Part shown: one piece after another, positions 9,092 through 19,249 of the stretch
Layout: the number at the start of each line of letters is the position of its first letter
Position numbering within the stretch: the stretch's first letter is position 1
Source: Streptococcus infantarius subsp. infantarius ATCC BAA-102
Lineage (GTDB): Bacteria > Bacillota > Bacilli > Lactobacillales > Streptococcaceae
DNA length: 64,000 nucleotides
Direction of reading: 5' to 3'
Assembly: GCF_000154985.1 (NCBI RefSeq)
Contig: NZ_DS572682.1
Span: forward strand, 1 to 64,000
Program-made: the position numbers and the translations under genes
The notes under the pieces: model-generated
What the model saw: only the letters and a program-made list of their open reading frames with translations
What the model was told of the DNA's origin: nothing
Databases searched by the model: none

Positions 9092-9568
9092 GTGAATATT
9101 TCTGAAGTGAAGGACTTGATGGCTCAATTTGACCAGTCAAGTCTACGTGAATTCTCATTTAAAACAGGTGAGTCTGAATTAACATTTAGTAAAAATGAAT
9201 ACACTGCGCCTGTAGCACCAGTTGCTGAAGCAGCACCTGTTTCAGCAACTGGTGAAGTGGCTGCGGCACAAGCACCACAAGCAGCAGCACCTGCTGAGGC
9301 CGAAGTAGCAGCCAATACTGATATTTTTGCTGAAGGTGAAGAAGTACCAAGCCCACTTGTTGGGGTAGCTTACCTTGCACCAGCTCCAGATAAACCAGCC
9401 TTTGTATCAGTTGGTGATGCTGTTAAAAAAGGTCAAACTTTGTTAATCATTGAAGCTATGAAGGTCATGAATGAAATTCCAGCTCCAAAAGATGGTATTG
9501 TGACAGAAGTGATGGTAAATAACGATGACGTTGTTGAATTTGGACAAGGATTGGTACGTATTAAATGA
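9092..9568 (+). CDS. accB: Biotin carboxyl carrier protein of acetyl-CoA carboxylase
   Basis: Carries the carboxybiotin between AccC and AccAD. The start is GTG 9092 (MNISEVKDL), three bases after the fabF stop, with TTGGGAGG upstream. An in-frame TTG at 9077 lies inside fabF and is rejected. The 158-aa product has an N-terminal segment, a flexible Ala/Pro-rich linker (about 40-75) and the biotinyl domain with EAMKVMNE, where Lys124 is biotinylated. It overlaps fabZ by four bases (ATGA). Confidence 0.96.
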   Translation: MNISEVKDLMAQFDQSSLREFSFKTGESELTFSKNEYTAPVAPVAEAAPVSATGEVAAAQAPQAAAPAEAEVAANTDIFAEGEEVPSPLVGVAYLAPAPDKPAFVSVGDAVKKGQTLLIIEAMKVMNEIPAPKDGIVTEVMVNNDDVVEFGQGLVRIK

Positions 9569-9987
9569 TTGATATTAAACAAATTCGTGAAGCTCTACCA
9601 CACCGTTACCCAATGCTTTTGGTTGACCGTGTGCTTGAAGTGAGTGATGATGAAATTGTTGCTGTTAAAAATGTGACAATCAATGAACCATTTTTCAATG
9701 GTCACTTTCCAGAATACCCTGTTATGCCAGGGGTTCTCATCATGGAAGCTCTTGCTCAAACAGCAGGTGTTTTAGAACTTTCAAAAGAAGAAAATAAAGG
9801 GAAATTGGTCTTTTATGCCGGAATGGATAAAGTACGTTTCAAAAAACAAGTTGTTCCAGGTGACCAATTGATTATGACAGCGAAATTTGTCAAACGCCGT
9901 GGTACGATTGCTGTGGTTGAGGCAAAAGCAGAAGTTGATGGGGAATTAGCAGCTTCTGGCACATTGACGTTTGCTATTGGTAGTTAA
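9565..9987 (+). CDS. fabZ: 3-hydroxyacyl-ACP dehydratase
   Basis: Dehydrates 3-hydroxyacyl-ACP to trans-2-enoyl-ACP, the substrate of FabK and FabM. The 140-aa hotdog-fold protein has the catalytic His47 in [12 protein letters not shown] and Glu61 in MEALAQ. Its ATG overlaps the accB stop, indicating coupled translation. Confidence 0.97.
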   Translation: MIDIKQIREALPHRYPMLLVDRVLEVSDDEIVAVKNVTINEPFFNGHFPEYPVMPGVLIMEALAQTAGVLELSKEENKGKLVFYAGMDKVRFKKQVVPGDQLIMTAKFVKRRGTIAVVEAKAEVDGELAASGTLTFAIGS

Positions 9988-9995
9988 GAAATAGT

Positions 9996-10010
9996 AGTTT
10001 AACGTAAACT
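9996..10010. promoter_or_regulatory. Palindrome upstream of accC
   Basis: AGTTTAACGTAAACT is a perfect inverted repeat (AGTTTA-ACG-TAAACT) in the 87-base fabZ-accC gap. It resembles a FabT operator but lacks the TTTGA/TCAAA core. Function unknown. Confidence 0.4.
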
Positions 10011-10074
10011 GTGACAAAAAAAGAATTTTGACTGGAATGCTAATACATTCCAAATAGGAGGAAAAAGCAGACGT

Positions 10075-11445
10075 ATGTTTAAAAAAATATTAATTGCCAA
10101 TCGTGGAGAAATTGCGGTGCGTATTATTCGTGCGGCACGTGAATTGGGAATCAATACGGTAGCTGTCTATTCTGAAGCTGATAAAAATTCTTTGCATACG
10201 ATTTTGGCTGATGAAGCAATTTGTATCGGTCCAGCTCGTTCGACAGACTCTTATCTTAATATGAATGCCGTCTTGTCAGCTGCTGTTGTAACAGGTGCTG
10301 AAGCGATTCACCCTGGATTTGGTTTTTTGAGTGAAAACTCAAAATTCGCAACCATGTGTGAAGAAATGCATATCAAGTTTATAGGACCAAGTGCTGAAAT
10401 CATGGACAAAATGGGTGATAAAATTAATGCCCGTGCTGAAATGATTGCAGCTAATGTCCCGGTTATTCCTGGATCAGACGGTGAAGTATTTACAGCTGAG
10501 CAAGCTTTAGAAGTTGCTGAGAAACTTGGCTACCCAGTGATGCTTAAAGCTTCAGCTGGTGGCGGCGGTAAAGGAATTCGTAAAGTTGAATCAGCCCAAG
10601 ACCTTGTACCAGCTTTTGAATCAGCTTCTCAAGAAGCTTTGGCAGCGTTTGGTAATGGTGCTATGTACATTGAAAAAGTGGTTTACCCGGCTCGCCATAT
10701 CGAAGTTCAAATCTTAGGGGATTCTTACGGTAATGTGGTTCACCTTGGTGAACGTGATTGTTCGCTTCAACGCAATAACCAAAAAGTACTTGAAGAAAGC
10801 CCATCAATTGCTATCGGTAAAACTCTTCGCGGTAAGATTGGTGATGCTGCTGTACGCGCAGCCAAAGCTGTTGGTTATGAAAATGCAGGTACGATTGAAT
10901 TCTTGCTTGATGAAAAGACATCACAATTCTATTTCATGGAAATGAATACACGTGTTCAAGTTGAGCACCCTGTAACAGAATTCGTCACTGGTGTTGATAT
11001 TGTCAAAGAACAAATTCGTATTGCAGCAGGACAAGAATTGTCTGTGACACAAGACGACATTAAAATCACAGGTCATGCTATCGAATGTCGTATCAATGCT
11101 GAAAATCCGAAATTTAACTTTGCACCAAGTCCTGGTAAAATTACAGATTTGTATTTGCCAAGTGGTGGTGTTGGATTGCGTGTAGACTCTGCTGTTTATA
11201 ATGGCTATACGATTCCACCATATTATGATAGTATGATTGCTAAAATCATTGTACATGGTGAAAATCGTTTTGATGCTTTGATGAAAATGCAACGTGCCCT
11301 TTATGAATTGGAAATTGAAGGTGTGACAACAAACGTCGAATTCCAAATGGATTTGATTTGTGATGAGCATGTGATTGCAGGGGATTATGATACTTCATTC
11401 TTGATGGAGACATTCTTACCAAACTACAATAAGGAAAATGATTAG
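10075..11445 (+). CDS. accC: Acetyl-CoA carboxylase, biotin carboxylase subunit
   Basis: ATP-dependent carboxylation of the biotin on AccB. The 456-aa ATP-grasp enzyme starts with [18 protein letters not shown], has the glycine-rich ATP loop [10 protein letters not shown] at about 161-170, and the active-site segment [13 protein letters not shown] at about 287-299. AGGAGG lies before the ATG. Confidence 0.97.
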   Translation: MFKKILIANRGEIAVRIIRAARELGINTVAVYSEADKNSLHTILADEAICIGPARSTDSYLNMNAVLSAAVVTGAEAIHPGFGFLSENSKFATMCEEMHIKFIGPSAEIMDKMGDKINARAEMIAANVPVIPGSDGEVFTAEQALEVAEKLGYPVMLKASAGGGGKGIRKVESAQDLVPAFESASQEALAAFGNGAMYIEKVVYPARHIEVQILGDSYGNVVHLGERDCSLQRNNQKVLEESPSIAIGKTLRGKIGDAAVRAAKAVGYENAGTIEFLLDEKTSQFYFMEMNTRVQVEHPVTEFVTGVDIVKEQIRIAAGQELSVTQDDIKITGHAIECRINAENPKFNFAPSPGKITDLYLPSGGVGLRVDSAVYNGYTIPPYYDSMIAKIIVHGENRFDALMKMQRALYELEIEGVTTNVEFQMDLICDEHVIAGDYDTSFLMETFLPNYNKEND

Positions 11446-11453
11446 GAGATTTC

Positions 11454-12320
11454 ATGGCTTTATTTAGTAAAAAAGATAAGTACATCCGAATTACTCCCAA
11501 TAGCTCTATTAAACAATCGGAACCTCGTGAAGTTCCTGAGGTTCCTGATGAATTGTTTGCCAAGTGTCCAGCTTGTAAGCACATGATTTATCAAAAAGAC
11601 TTAGGGGTTGCAAAGATTTGTCCAGCTTGTTCTTATAACTTCCGTATTTCTGCTAAAGAACGTTTGGCGATTACAGTAGATGAAGGAAGCTTTGAAGAAC
11701 TCTTTACTGGGCTTGAAATAAGTGACCCACTTAAGTTTCCTGGCTATCAGGAAAAATTAGCTAAAATGCGTGAAAAAACTGGTCTTGAAGAGGCTGTCAT
11801 GACTGGTAAAGCTTTGATTAAGGGAGAAAAAGTAGCACTTGCTATCATGGACTCTAACTTTATCATGGCTTCCATGGGAACAGTTGTCGGCGAAAAAATC
11901 ACGCGTTTATTTGAAATGGCGACTGCTGAAAAACTACCTGTTGTTATTTTTACAGCATCAGGAGGTGCTCGTATGCAAGAAGGTATTATGAGTTTGATGC
12001 AAATGGCGAAAATTTCAGCTGCTGTTAAACGTCACTCTGAAGCTGGTTTATTCTATTTGACAATCTTGACTGACCCTACAACAGGAGGGGTGACAGCAAG
12101 CTTTGCCATGGAAGGTGACATTATCCTAGCAGAACCGCAAGCTTTGGTTGGTTTTGCCGGTCGTCGTGTTATTGAGACAACAGTGCGCGAAAATTTACCT
12201 GAAGATTTCCAAAGAGCAGAGTTTCTTTTGGAACACGGTTTTGTGGATGCCATTGTTAAACGTACAGAAATGCCAGACACAATTGCTAAATTAGTTGCGT
12301 TTCATGGAGGTGCCAAATGA
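11454..12320 (+). CDS. accD: Acetyl-CoA carboxylase, carboxyltransferase beta subunit
   Basis: Forms the carboxyltransferase with AccA, moving the carboxyl from biotin to acetyl-CoA to make malonyl-CoA. The 288-aa protein has an N-terminal zinc ribbon with Cys38, Cys41, Cys56 and Cys59 (two CPAC knuckles) followed by the crotonase-like carboxyltransferase domain ([12 protein letters not shown]). Its TGA overlaps the accA ATG. Confidence 0.97.
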   Translation: MALFSKKDKYIRITPNSSIKQSEPREVPEVPDELFAKCPACKHMIYQKDLGVAKICPACSYNFRISAKERLAITVDEGSFEELFTGLEISDPLKFPGYQEKLAKMREKTGLEEAVMTGKALIKGEKVALAIMDSNFIMASMGTVVGEKITRLFEMATAEKLPVVIFTASGGARMQEGIMSLMQMAKISAAVKRHSEAGLFYLTILTDPTTGGVTASFAMEGDIILAEPQALVGFAGRRVIETTVRENLPEDFQRAEFLLEHGFVDAIVKRTEMPDTIAKLVAFHGGAK

Positions 12321-13090
12321 GTAGCGACGTATCAAGAATTTTGAAAGAAGCGCGTGATCAAGGGCGTTTGACAACCTTGGAATATGCTAATTTGATTTTT
12401 GATGACTTTATGGAACTTCATGGAGATCGTCATTTTGCTGATGATGGAGCAATCGTTGGGGGAATTGCTCGACTTGCCAGTCGTCCTGTGACGGTTATTG
12501 GTATTCAAAAAGGGAAAAATTTACAGGAGAATCTAAAACGCAATTTTGGTCAACCGAATCCAGAAGGTTACCGCAAGGCGCTTCGCTTGATGAAACAAGC
12601 CGAGAAATTTGGTCGTCCTGTCGTTACTTTTATCAATACTGCTGGAGCTTATCCAGGTGTTGGTGCTGAAGAACGCGGGCAAGGTGAAGCAATCGCGCGT
12701 AACCTGCTTGAAATGAGCAATCTTAAGGTGCCGATTATTGCTATTATCATTGGAGAAGGTGGCTCTGGTGGTGCTTTAGCGCTCGCTGTAGCTGATAAGG
12801 TTTGGATGCTTGAACACAGCATGTATGCGATTTTGAGCCCAGAAGGCTTTGCCTCAATCCTTTGGAAAGATGGTTCACGTGCAACCGAAGCAGCAGAACT
12901 GATGAAAATAACAGCTGGAGAACTTTATAATATGGGAGTTATCGATAAAGTGATTCCAGAACATGGTTATTTCTCAAGCGAAATCGTTGAGATGATTAAG
13001 ACAAATCTTATTTCTGAACTAGAGGAGCTTAGCCAACTTCCTTTGGAACAATTACTTGAAAATCGTTATCAACGCTTTAGAAAATTTTAA
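12317..13090 (+). CDS. accA: Acetyl-CoA carboxylase, carboxyltransferase alpha subunit
   Basis: Partner of AccD. The 257-aa protein has the crotonase-fold segments [14 protein letters not shown] and [11 protein letters not shown] that build the active site at the alpha-beta interface. It is the last gene of the fatty-acid cluster, sharing ATGA with accD, and is followed by a bidirectional terminator. Confidence 0.96.
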   Translation: MSSDVSRILKEARDQGRLTTLEYANLIFDDFMELHGDRHFADDGAIVGGIARLASRPVTVIGIQKGKNLQENLKRNFGQPNPEGYRKALRLMKQAEKFGRPVVTFINTAGAYPGVGAEERGQGEAIARNLLEMSNLKVPIIAIIIGEGGSGGALALAVADKVWMLEHSMYAILSPEGFASILWKDGSRATEAAELMKITAGELYNMGVIDKVIPEHGYFSSEIVEMIKTNLISELEELSQLPLEQLLENRYQRFRKF

Positions 13091-13174
13091 AAATTCCGCA
13101 TTGTACTAGCCTCAAGTCATAGAAATCATTTTCTTGATTTTGAGGATGGTTCAAAGGGGATTTTTTCTTATACA

Positions 13175-13210
13175 AAAACACCTGCTAATCAAGTGATTAG
13201 TAGGTGTTTT
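13175..13210. terminator. Bidirectional terminator between accA and serS
   Basis: A 15-bp stem with one G-U pair (AAAACACCTGCTAAT with ATTAGTAGGTGTTTT) and a 6-base loop, flanked by T runs in both directions. It serves the two convergent units. Confidence 0.9.
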
Positions 13211-13217
13211 AGGTTTA

Positions 13218-14495
13218 TTATTTAGGTGAGATAACTTCAGCTCCACCCATGTACGGACGAAGTACCTCTGGAATTGTTACAGAACCATCTTCGTTTTGGT
13301 AGTTTTCAAGGATAGCAGCAACTGTACGTCCAACTGCAAGACCTGAACCGTTAAGAGTGTGAAGAAGTTTAACTTTACCATCAGCTTCGTCACGGTAACG
13401 GATTTGTGCACGACGTGCTTGGAAGTCTTCAGTATTTGAACAGCTTGAGATTTCACGGTAAGTGTTTTGAGCTGGAATCCAAACTTCTAGGTCGTAAGTT
13501 TTAGCAGCTGAGAATCCCATGTCTCCAGTACATAGTGTGATAACGCGGTATGGCAAACCAAGTTTTTGAAGAATGTTTTCAGCGTTAGCAACCATTTTTT
13601 CCAATTCATCGTATGAAGTTTCTGGTTTAGAGAATTTAACCATTTCAACTTTGTGGAATTGGTGAAGACGAATCAAACCACGTGTGTCACGACCAGCTGA
13701 ACCAGCTTCTGAACGGAATGATGGGCTCATCGCTGTGAAGTAAACTGGAAGTTCTTTACCATCAAGGATTTCACCACGGTAGTAGTTTGTAAGTGGGACT
13801 TCAGCAGTTGGGATAAGAACATAGTCAGAATTAGCCAATTCAAATGTGTCTTCTTTGAATTTTGGATATTGACCAGTACCAAACATAGAGTCATGGTTTA
13901 CCATGTATGGAGGAATAACTTCTGTGTAGCCTTCTTTAGCGTGTTCATCCAACATGAAGTTGTAGATAGCGCGTTCTAGGCGAGCTCCAAGACCTTTATA
14001 GAATAGGAAACGAGAACCAGTAACTTTTGCACCACGTTCCCAGTCAAGGATGTCAAGATCTTCACCAAGATCCCAGTGAGCTTTGATATCAAAGTCAAAT
14101 TCACGAGGTGTTCCCCAACGACGAACTTCAACGTTTTCGTCTTCGTCAGCACCGACAGGAACATCAGCAGCTGGGATGTTTGGAAGTGTTGCTGTGAATT
14201 CAGATAATTTTTCATCGATTTCAGCTAGTTCAGCGTCAGTAGCTTTGATGTCTGCTGACAATTTTTGCATTGCAGCGATTTGTTCAGAAGCGTCTTCTTT
14301 GTTGCGTTTTGCTTGAGCGATAGCTGCAGAAGCAGTGTTACGTTCAGCTTTAGCTGATTCAGATTTAACAAGCAATTCACGACGTTTGTCGTCAAGTTCT
14401 TTAAGTTCAGCAAGTTTTTCAGCAGCAACGCCACGTGTAGCCAATTTTTTAGCGACTTCGTCGAAATCGTTACGAATACGTTTGATGTCTAACAT
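13218..14495 (-). CDS. serS: Seryl-tRNA synthetase
   Basis: Charges tRNA-Ser. The 425-aa class II synthetase has an N-terminal antiparallel coiled-coil arm (about 25-100, rich in Lys/Glu/Ala) that recognises the long variable arm of tRNA-Ser, then the catalytic domain with motif 2 ([14 protein letters not shown]) and motif 3 ([17 protein letters not shown]). GGAGG precedes the ATG at 14495. It is controlled by the T-box leader upstream. Confidence 0.97.
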   Translation of the reverse strand: MLDIKRIRNDFDEVAKKLATRGVAAEKLAELKELDDKRRELLVKSESAKAERNTASAAIAQAKRNKEDASEQIAAMQKLSADIKATDAELAEIDEKLSEFTATLPNIPAADVPVGADEDENVEVRRWGTPREFDFDIKAHWDLGEDLDILDWERGAKVTGSRFLFYKGLGARLERAIYNFMLDEHAKEGYTEVIPPYMVNHDSMFGTGQYPKFKEDTFELANSDYVLIPTAEVPLTNYYRGEILDGKELPVYFTAMSPSFRSEAGSAGRDTRGLIRLHQFHKVEMVKFSKPETSYDELEKMVANAENILQKLGLPYRVITLCTGDMGFSAAKTYDLEVWIPAQNTYREISSCSNTEDFQARRAQIRYRDEADGKVKLLHTLNGSGLAVGRTVAAILENYQNEDGSVTIPEVLRPYMGGAEVISPK

Positions 14496-14504
14496 AAGTT
14501 TCCT

Positions 14505-14726
14505 CCAGTTTTTTTAGTGCTCATAGGGGTTAGCTGTGCCCAGATGAACAAAAAACACAGCATGTTAACTGCTGGAGCGCAATCGCGCGGTTCCATCCAG
14601 CTTCACATCCTGTGCACTTAATTTCTATTCTTAATTGATATAACGGTAGAATTTCAGACCTGTCGCTCTATCTGCTCACAGCAACCGCAGACTTTCTGAA
14701 AGAGCTCCACTCTTACTTATCCGTAC
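14505..14726 (-). ncRNA. T-box riboswitch leader of serS
   Basis: On the minus strand the leader carries the conserved T-box core TGGAACCGCG (plus-strand 14586-14595), followed by a terminator hairpin CAGCA/TGCTG at 14558-14574 with a T run at 14551-14557. Uncharged tRNA-Ser should pair with the T-box and favour the antiterminator. A candidate specifier triplet UCU (Ser), followed by ACC as in other T-box specifier loops, is at 14648-14650. Confidence 0.85.
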
Positions 14727-14731
14727 TATTT

Positions 14732-14760
14732 ATTATACTAGATTTATTTCTTTTTGACAA
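14732..14760 (-). promoter_or_regulatory. Promoter of the serS T-box transcript
   Basis: TTGTCA and TATAAT on the minus strand with a 17-base spacer. The -35 region overlaps the 3' end of the manO-like gene. Confidence 0.8.
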
Positions 14761-15116
14761 ATATTGTTAGTTTTTTCATAAGGACTTGAACAAGTGTAAG
14801 CATACGAACAACTTTATCATTTCCAATATGTTGGCGAGCCACTTTTAAGATTTTTCCTGAGTCTTTTGAGGCAAAAAGAAATTTTCCTTTATCTGTAAAG
14901 ACTTCAAAGTGACGGCTGACTTTGTTACGAGAAACGTTAGCGCCGTATTTTTTCGATGTTTTCCCAAGGAATTTGGATATAATCCTCGACGTTAGCGTTG
15001 CTATAAAATTCAAGACCTTTATTACCGAGAAGGAATTTCCCTACTTTTCCCCCCATGCCAAGATAAGAAACACCAGTAGTCGTTAATTCCACGGTAGAGT
15101 TAAGTGATTGTGCCAT
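14744..15116 (-). pseudogene. manO: DUF956 (ManO-type) gene with a one-base frameshift
   Basis: DUF956 proteins accompany mannose-type PTS operons in streptococci and are thought to modulate them. From ATG 15116 the product runs MAQSLNSTVELTTTGVSYLG and continues to ENIEKIRR, then stops. The following frame continues the family sequence (GANVSRNKVSRHFEVF to the end at 14744). One extra base near 14946-14953, next to a six-base A/T run, separates the halves; with it removed the protein would be about 123 aa. Either a real frameshift or a homopolymer assembly error. It has its own promoter after the manN terminator. Confidence 0.8.
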
Positions 15117-15145
15117 GTAATCTCCTCTGAATTAGCTTTTACTCT

Positions 15146-15151
15146 ATTATA
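15146..15151 (-). promoter_or_regulatory. Extended -10 promoter of the manO-like gene
   Basis: TG-T-TATAAT on the minus strand, about 30 bases before the start codon, with no clear -35 box. Confidence 0.5.
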
Positions 15152-15162
15152 ACATAATAAAA

Positions 15163-15187
15163 AAAGAAGGACCGAAATCCTTCCTTT
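15163..15187 (-). terminator. Terminator after manN
   Basis: GGAAGGAT and GTCCTTCT-type arms pair around a short loop and are followed on the minus strand by a T run. It separates manLMN from the manO-like gene. Confidence 0.75.
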
Positions 15188-15193
15188 CTTTTA

Positions 15194-16105
15194 TTACATG
15201 ATTCCGAAGAAACGAGCGGCGATACCAACGATGAACAATCCGATGATGATTGTGATTGGAGAAACTTTTTTCTTAAGCAACCACATGCAAAGGAATGTAA
15301 GGGCAAGTCCCATCAAACCAGGAATCAATGAGTTCAATTGACCTTGAAGTGTATTAGCTTTTTCTGGTGAAAGGCTAAGTCCATCAGCCACTTTACCAAG
15401 AATACCTTGAAGTTCAGTACCAGTTACGTTTCCTTTAGGAAATTCGATGTAAGCACCTTCTGACAGTTTAGTTGAAGGAAGATTAACAGTGAATCTAATT
15501 GATACCCAACGTTCAACCAAGACAGCCAAGATGAACATACCAAGGATTGAAGCACCTTTAGTGATTTTTTGGATGATACCACCTGAAAGGTCTTTAGTGA
15601 TTTCAGAACCAGCTTTGTAACCAAGTTCTTGAGTGTACCACAAGAATGCCATACGGATGATGTTCCATCCGAAGAAGAATAGAAGTGGACCAACGATGTT
15701 ACCTGCCATAGCAAGTGAAGCACCAAGAGCACCAAGGATAGGACGAACTGTAAACCAGAAGACTGGGTCACCAACACCAGCAAGAGGTCCCATCATACCA
15801 ATTTTAACCCCTTGGATAGCTGTGTCATCAATTTCAGCACCATTTGCGCGTTCTTCTTCAAGTGCAAGAGTTACACCGATGATTGGAGCAGCAACGTATG
15901 GGTGAGTGTTGAAGAATTCCAAGTGACGTTCAAGAGCAGCAGCTCGGTCTTCTTTAGATGTATAAAGTTTTTTGATAGCAGGGATCAAAGCGTATGCCCA
16001 ACCTAAGTTTTGCATACGTTCGTAGTTCCAAGAACCTTGTAGGAAAGTAGAACGCCACCAAACTTTTTGACGATCAGATTTTGATAATTGAAGTTTTTCA
16101 GCCAT
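15194..16105 (-). CDS. manN: Mannose/glucose PTS, component IID
   Basis: Membrane component of the mannose-family phosphotransferase system, which imports and phosphorylates mannose, glucose, glucosamine and related sugars. The 303-aa protein has the family start (KLSKSDRQKVWWRSTFLQGSWNYERMQ) and C-terminal membrane segments. It lies 14 bases after manM with AAAGGGG as ribosome site, last gene of manLMN. Confidence 0.95.
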   Translation of the reverse strand: MAEKLQLSKSDRQKVWWRSTFLQGSWNYERMQNLGWAYALIPAIKKLYTSKEDRAAALERHLEFFNTHPYVAAPIIGVTLALEEERANGAEIDDTAIQGVKIGMMGPLAGVGDPVFWFTVRPILGALGASLAMAGNIVGPLLFFFGWNIIRMAFLWYTQELGYKAGSEITKDLSGGIIQKITKGASILGMFILAVLVERWVSIRFTVNLPSTKLSEGAYIEFPKGNVTGTELQGILGKVADGLSLSPEKANTLQGQLNSLIPGLMGLALTFLCMWLLKKKVSPITIIIGLFIVGIAARFFGIM

Positions 16106-16119
16106 GTTTGTACCCCTTT

Positions 16120-16923
16120 CTAGTAGTCTTCCAAGATGTCGCCGATTGGGTCACCAGAACCTGAAACAGTTCCACCACCGTTTCCACCTTTCGCTGAAAG
16201 GTTAAGGTAGATGAAGGCAAGAGCAACACCAATTGTACCAAGGGCGATAAGAGTAAGGTCAGAGATAGCAGCAACGGCAAAACCGATTGCGAAGAAAGGC
16301 CATACTTCGCTTGTAGCCATCATGTTGATAACCATAGCGTAACCTACGGCAACAACCATACCACCACCGACAGCCATACCACCTGACAACCAGTCTGGCA
16401 TAGCGTTAAGGATAGATTGTACTGCTGAAGTTGGTACTGCAAGAAGAAGAGCAGCAGGAACAGCAATACGAAGACCTTGAAGGAATAGAGCTACCAAGTG
16501 AGTACGTTCAACTGCAGCGATGTTACCTTCTTTAGCAGCAGCATCAGCACTGTGAACAAGGGCAACAGAAGCAGTACGAACAAGCATAGTAAGGAAAAGA
16601 CCTGCAACAGCAAGAGGGATAGCTGTTGCTGTTGCAACGGCGATACCTTTAGAAGTGAAGTCTCCACCTTTAACCATGATGATAGCAGCGGCTATAGAAG
16701 CAAGGGCAGCATCTGGCGCAACAGCGGCACCAATGTTAGCCCAACCAAGAGCGATCATTTGTAGAGAACCGCCAAGGATGATACCTGCTTCAAGGTTACC
16801 AGTAACAAGACCGATAAGTGTGCAGGCAACTAGTGGTTGGTGGAATTGGAATTCGTCAAGGATACCTTCAAGACCAGCGAAGAAGGCAACTACAACGACT
16901 AAAATCATAGAAATAACTGACAT
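16120..16923 (-). CDS. manM: Mannose/glucose PTS, component IIC
   Basis: Polytopic sugar-translocating subunit of 267 aa, nearly all hydrophobic, with the IIC-family segment GNLEAGIILGGSLQMIALGW in the first third. Works with ManN and is phosphorylated-sugar-linked through ManL. The roughly 100-base gap to manL has no terminator. Confidence 0.95.
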   Translation of the reverse strand: MSVISMILVVVVAFFAGLEGILDEFQFHQPLVACTLIGLVTGNLEAGIILGGSLQMIALGWANIGAAVAPDAALASIAAAIIMVKGGDFTSKGIAVATATAIPLAVAGLFLTMLVRTASVALVHSADAAAKEGNIAAVERTHLVALFLQGLRIAVPAALLLAVPTSAVQSILNAMPDWLSGGMAVGGGMVVAVGYAMVINMMATSEVWPFFAIGFAVAAISDLTLIALGTIGVALAFIYLNLSAKGGNGGGTVSGSGDPIGDILEDY

Positions 16924-17026
16924 TATTCTAGTTCCTTTCGTTTATAAAAGTTTTCAATGTGCAATTGTAAGCCAGAAACCAAGGCTTACGTGTTTTGGAT
17001 AAAAACAGGAAAGTTTGATTCAAAAA

Positions 17027-18019
17027 TTATTGAACGTTTGCTTTTTTGATTAGATCAAACAAGTCTTTTTTAGAATCATTAGGGACTTTACGAACATCGA
17101 ATGTTACGCCAAGGTCACGTAATTTTTCAAATGTAGCAACGTCATCTTTGTCCATTGACAATACGTTGTTAACCATTGTTTTACCTGTTGAGTGAGCCAT
17201 TGAACCAACGTTAAGTTCTTTAATTGGCACACCGCCTTCGATAGCTTCAAGAGCATCTTGAGGTGTTTCAAACAAGATAAGTGCGTGTGTGTTACCAAAA
17301 CGAGGGTCTTTAGAAACTTCAATCAATTTCTTGATTGGAACTACGTTTGCTTTAACACCGTTTGGTGCTGCTTGTTTGATCAAGCCTTTACGCAATTCAT
17401 CTTTAGATACAGTGTCTGATGCAACGATGATACGATCAGCTTTAGAAGCTGGTGTCCAGTTTGTTGCAACTTGTCCGTGAAGAAGACGTGTGTCAATACG
17501 AGCGAGGTTGATTTTAAGTTTACCATCACCGATGACAGTTCCTTCAGGGATAGCACCTTGAGGATCAGCTTGTGCGGCAGGCGCTGCAGCAGCTGTTTCA
17601 GCTGGGTTGAGTTCTTCAGGAAGTGCTTTAATACCGTCTTTAGACTCTTTAATGATATTTGCGGCAACTTGTTCAACACCTGCATTTGCGTCCATCATAC
17701 GCTCAGTGTAGGCTTGGATAAGCATTGGCAAATTAAGACCTGTAATGATAGCCATCTTGCGGTCTGGATTTTCACCCATTACGCGACTAGCTTGGTTAAA
17801 TGGAGAACCACTCCAAAGGTCAGCTAGTACGAGGATTTCATCATCAGCATCAAATTGTGCGATAGCATCGTTGAAGTGTGCATATAAATCATCAGGTCCT
17901 TCGCTTGGCATGAAAGTTACAACTTGAACTTTCTCTTGGTCACCAAAGATCATAGAACCTGATTGATGAATACCTTCAGCAAATTTACCATGGCTGGCAA
18001 TAATAATACCGATACCCAT
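17027..18019 (-). CDS. manL: Mannose/glucose PTS, component IIAB
   Basis: Cytoplasmic fusion of the IIA and IIB domains, 330 aa. IIA (about 1-130) has the phospho-acceptor His10 in [11 protein letters not shown]. An Ala/Pro linker (about 145-160) leads to IIB (about 168-330) with the phospho-His in [16 protein letters not shown]. In streptococci ManL also has a signalling role in sugar-dependent gene control. It heads manLMN behind a promoter containing a cre site. Confidence 0.96.
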   Translation of the reverse strand: MGIGIIIASHGKFAEGIHQSGSMIFGDQEKVQVVTFMPSEGPDDLYAHFNDAIAQFDADDEILVLADLWSGSPFNQASRVMGENPDRKMAIITGLNLPMLIQAYTERMMDANAGVEQVAANIIKESKDGIKALPEELNPAETAAAAPAAQADPQGAIPEGTVIGDGKLKINLARIDTRLLHGQVATNWTPASKADRIIVASDTVSKDELRKGLIKQAAPNGVKANVVPIKKLIEVSKDPRFGNTHALILFETPQDALEAIEGGVPIKELNVGSMAHSTGKTMVNNVLSMDKDDVATFEKLRDLGVTFDVRKVPNDSKKDLFDLIKKANVQ

Positions 18020-18076
18020 TCTTGTTCTTCCTCCTTATTATTATTTTTCGTTGAAACAAAAAAGAATAATCTCCTT

Positions 18077-18090
18077 CCGGACAAGTCCGG
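18077..18090 (-). other. Hairpin in the manL leader
   Basis: CCGGAC-AA-GTCCGG forms a GC-rich 6-bp stem in the 5' untranslated region, about 60 bases before the manL start. It is too far from a T run to be a terminator and may stabilise the mRNA. Confidence 0.4.
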
Positions 18091-18130
18091 CAATTCTTTT
18101 CCGTTCCAAGGAAATTTTAAGAACGATATT

Positions 18131-18159
18131 ATTGTAAAACGTTTTCACAAAAAATGCAA
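18131..18159 (-). promoter_or_regulatory. Promoter of manLMN with an internal cre (CcpA) site
   Basis: On the minus strand, TTGCAT (18154-18159) and TACAAT (18131-18136) are spaced by 17 bases. Between and overlapping them lies TGTGAAAACGTTTTACA (18133-18149), an excellent catabolite-responsive element palindrome. CcpA bound there would occupy the spacer and -10 box, implying direct repression by preferred sugars. Confidence 0.8.
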
Positions 18160-18347
18160 TAGCTTTTTGAGAAAAAATAACAGAAATCATGAAAAATTTT
18201 CAGAAACTCACAAAATAAAGCGATTAAATTGTATAAAACACAAAATAACGTTCGGATAATGCGCTATGATTATTGTAAAATTCATGAAAATGTTTTGAAA
18301 ACGATGAAAAAAAGAAAAAACTTCCTAAAAAGAAGTTTTTCAGAAAT
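18160..18347. other. AT-rich spacer between manL and the Cof phosphatase
   Basis: No gene. It contains a weaker cre-like sequence TGAAAATGTTTTGA at 18285-18298 and a run of A/T-rich DNA with an AAGTTTTTTC-type inverted repeat near 18318-18345 that could end the minus-strand phosphatase transcript. Confidence 0.4.
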
Positions 18348-19163
18348 TTATAGAAAAATTTTCGCCAATTCTTTCGCAACACCGTCTTCTTCGTTGGTGA
18401 AGTCTGTTTGTTTGTCAGCAAATGGTAGGAGTACGTTGCTAGCATTTTTCATGGCGTAGCCTGTACCGGCGAAGGTCAACATTTCGGTATCGTTGTGTTC
18501 ATCACCAAAGGCAATCAAGTCTTCTCGGCCCATATTTAGAGTTTTTAGTAAGTAATTGAGAGCATAAGCTTTGTTGATGCCCTTAGGTGAGAATTCTAAG
18601 ATATTAAGCGGTCCTCCCCATGAATCAATTTCGATTTCGTGGTTGAAGTATTTGCGCATTTCATCGGCAAGAGCATATTTGTCTTCGTGATGAGTTTGCA
18701 TCAAAAGACCATTTGGATTTTCGGTAATTTTTGTTACATCCAGTGTCATTTTATTGGTGATTTTATCGACACCAAAAAGTTGTGGATTGATGATGTCGTG
18801 ATTATCGGCACTGATGAAGAATTTTTTACGGTATTCACTAGCGATAAAGTCTGCTTGGATACTTTTTTTGATGTCTAGGACATCAAGCAGGTATTGTTTA
18901 TCGATAGTGACGCTGTGTTCAAAGTCCCATTTTTTTTCGGGAAGGTGTGTCAAGGAACCGTTAAAGGTAATCATGGGTGTCTCAAGTTGTAAGCGACGGT
19001 AGTGCTCAAGAGCCATACGGTATGGGCGACCTGTCGCAATAACGACCTTGTGACCTTTTTCTTGTATTTTTTTAATCGTATCAACAGTATAATCTGAGAT
19101 GGTATTGTCACTGCGCAGCAGTGTACCATCCAAATCAAGAGCAATCATTTTTTTCTTTGTCAT
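18348..19163 (-). CDS. Cof-type HAD-IIB sugar-phosphate phosphatase
   Basis: A 271-aa cytoplasmic phosphatase of the Cof/YidA group. It has motif I LDLDGTLL (about 7-14), motif II ATGRP and the C-terminal GDEHNDTEML with the metal-binding Asp pair. A large class IIB cap lies between. The start is set at ATG 19163 (MTKKKMIALDLDGTLL); a longer frame would run into the promoter. TATAAT ends seven bases before this ATG, so the mRNA is probably leaderless. Substrate unknown. Confidence 0.88.
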   Translation of the reverse strand: MTKKKMIALDLDGTLLRSDNTISDYTVDTIKKIQEKGHKVVIATGRPYRMALEHYRRLQLETPMITFNGSLTHLPEKKWDFEHSVTIDKQYLLDVLDIKKSIQADFIASEYRKKFFISADNHDIINPQLFGVDKITNKMTLDVTKITENPNGLLMQTHHEDKYALADEMRKYFNHEIEIDSWGGPLNILEFSPKGINKAYALNYLLKTLNMGREDLIAFGDEHNDTEMLTFAGTGYAMKNASNVLLPFADKQTDFTNEEDGVAKELAKIFL

Positions 19164-19179
19164 AGATGTTATTATAACA
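19164..19179 (-). promoter_or_regulatory. Extended -10 giving a leaderless start of the Cof phosphatase
   Basis: TG-T-TATAAT on the minus strand (TATAAT at 19171-19176) followed by seven bases and the ATG. No ribosome binding site fits in between. Confidence 0.6.
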
Positions 19180-19249
19180 AAAAAGAGTGGCAAAGAAAAA
19201 GCAAAGTAGGTATGATATAATGGTTTTAATAAAAAATGAGGTTACGCTA

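Noticed and set aside
10921-11370. A 149-codon minus-strand frame inside accC
   Set aside because: Antisense to conserved AccC sequence, no recognisable domain or ribosome site.
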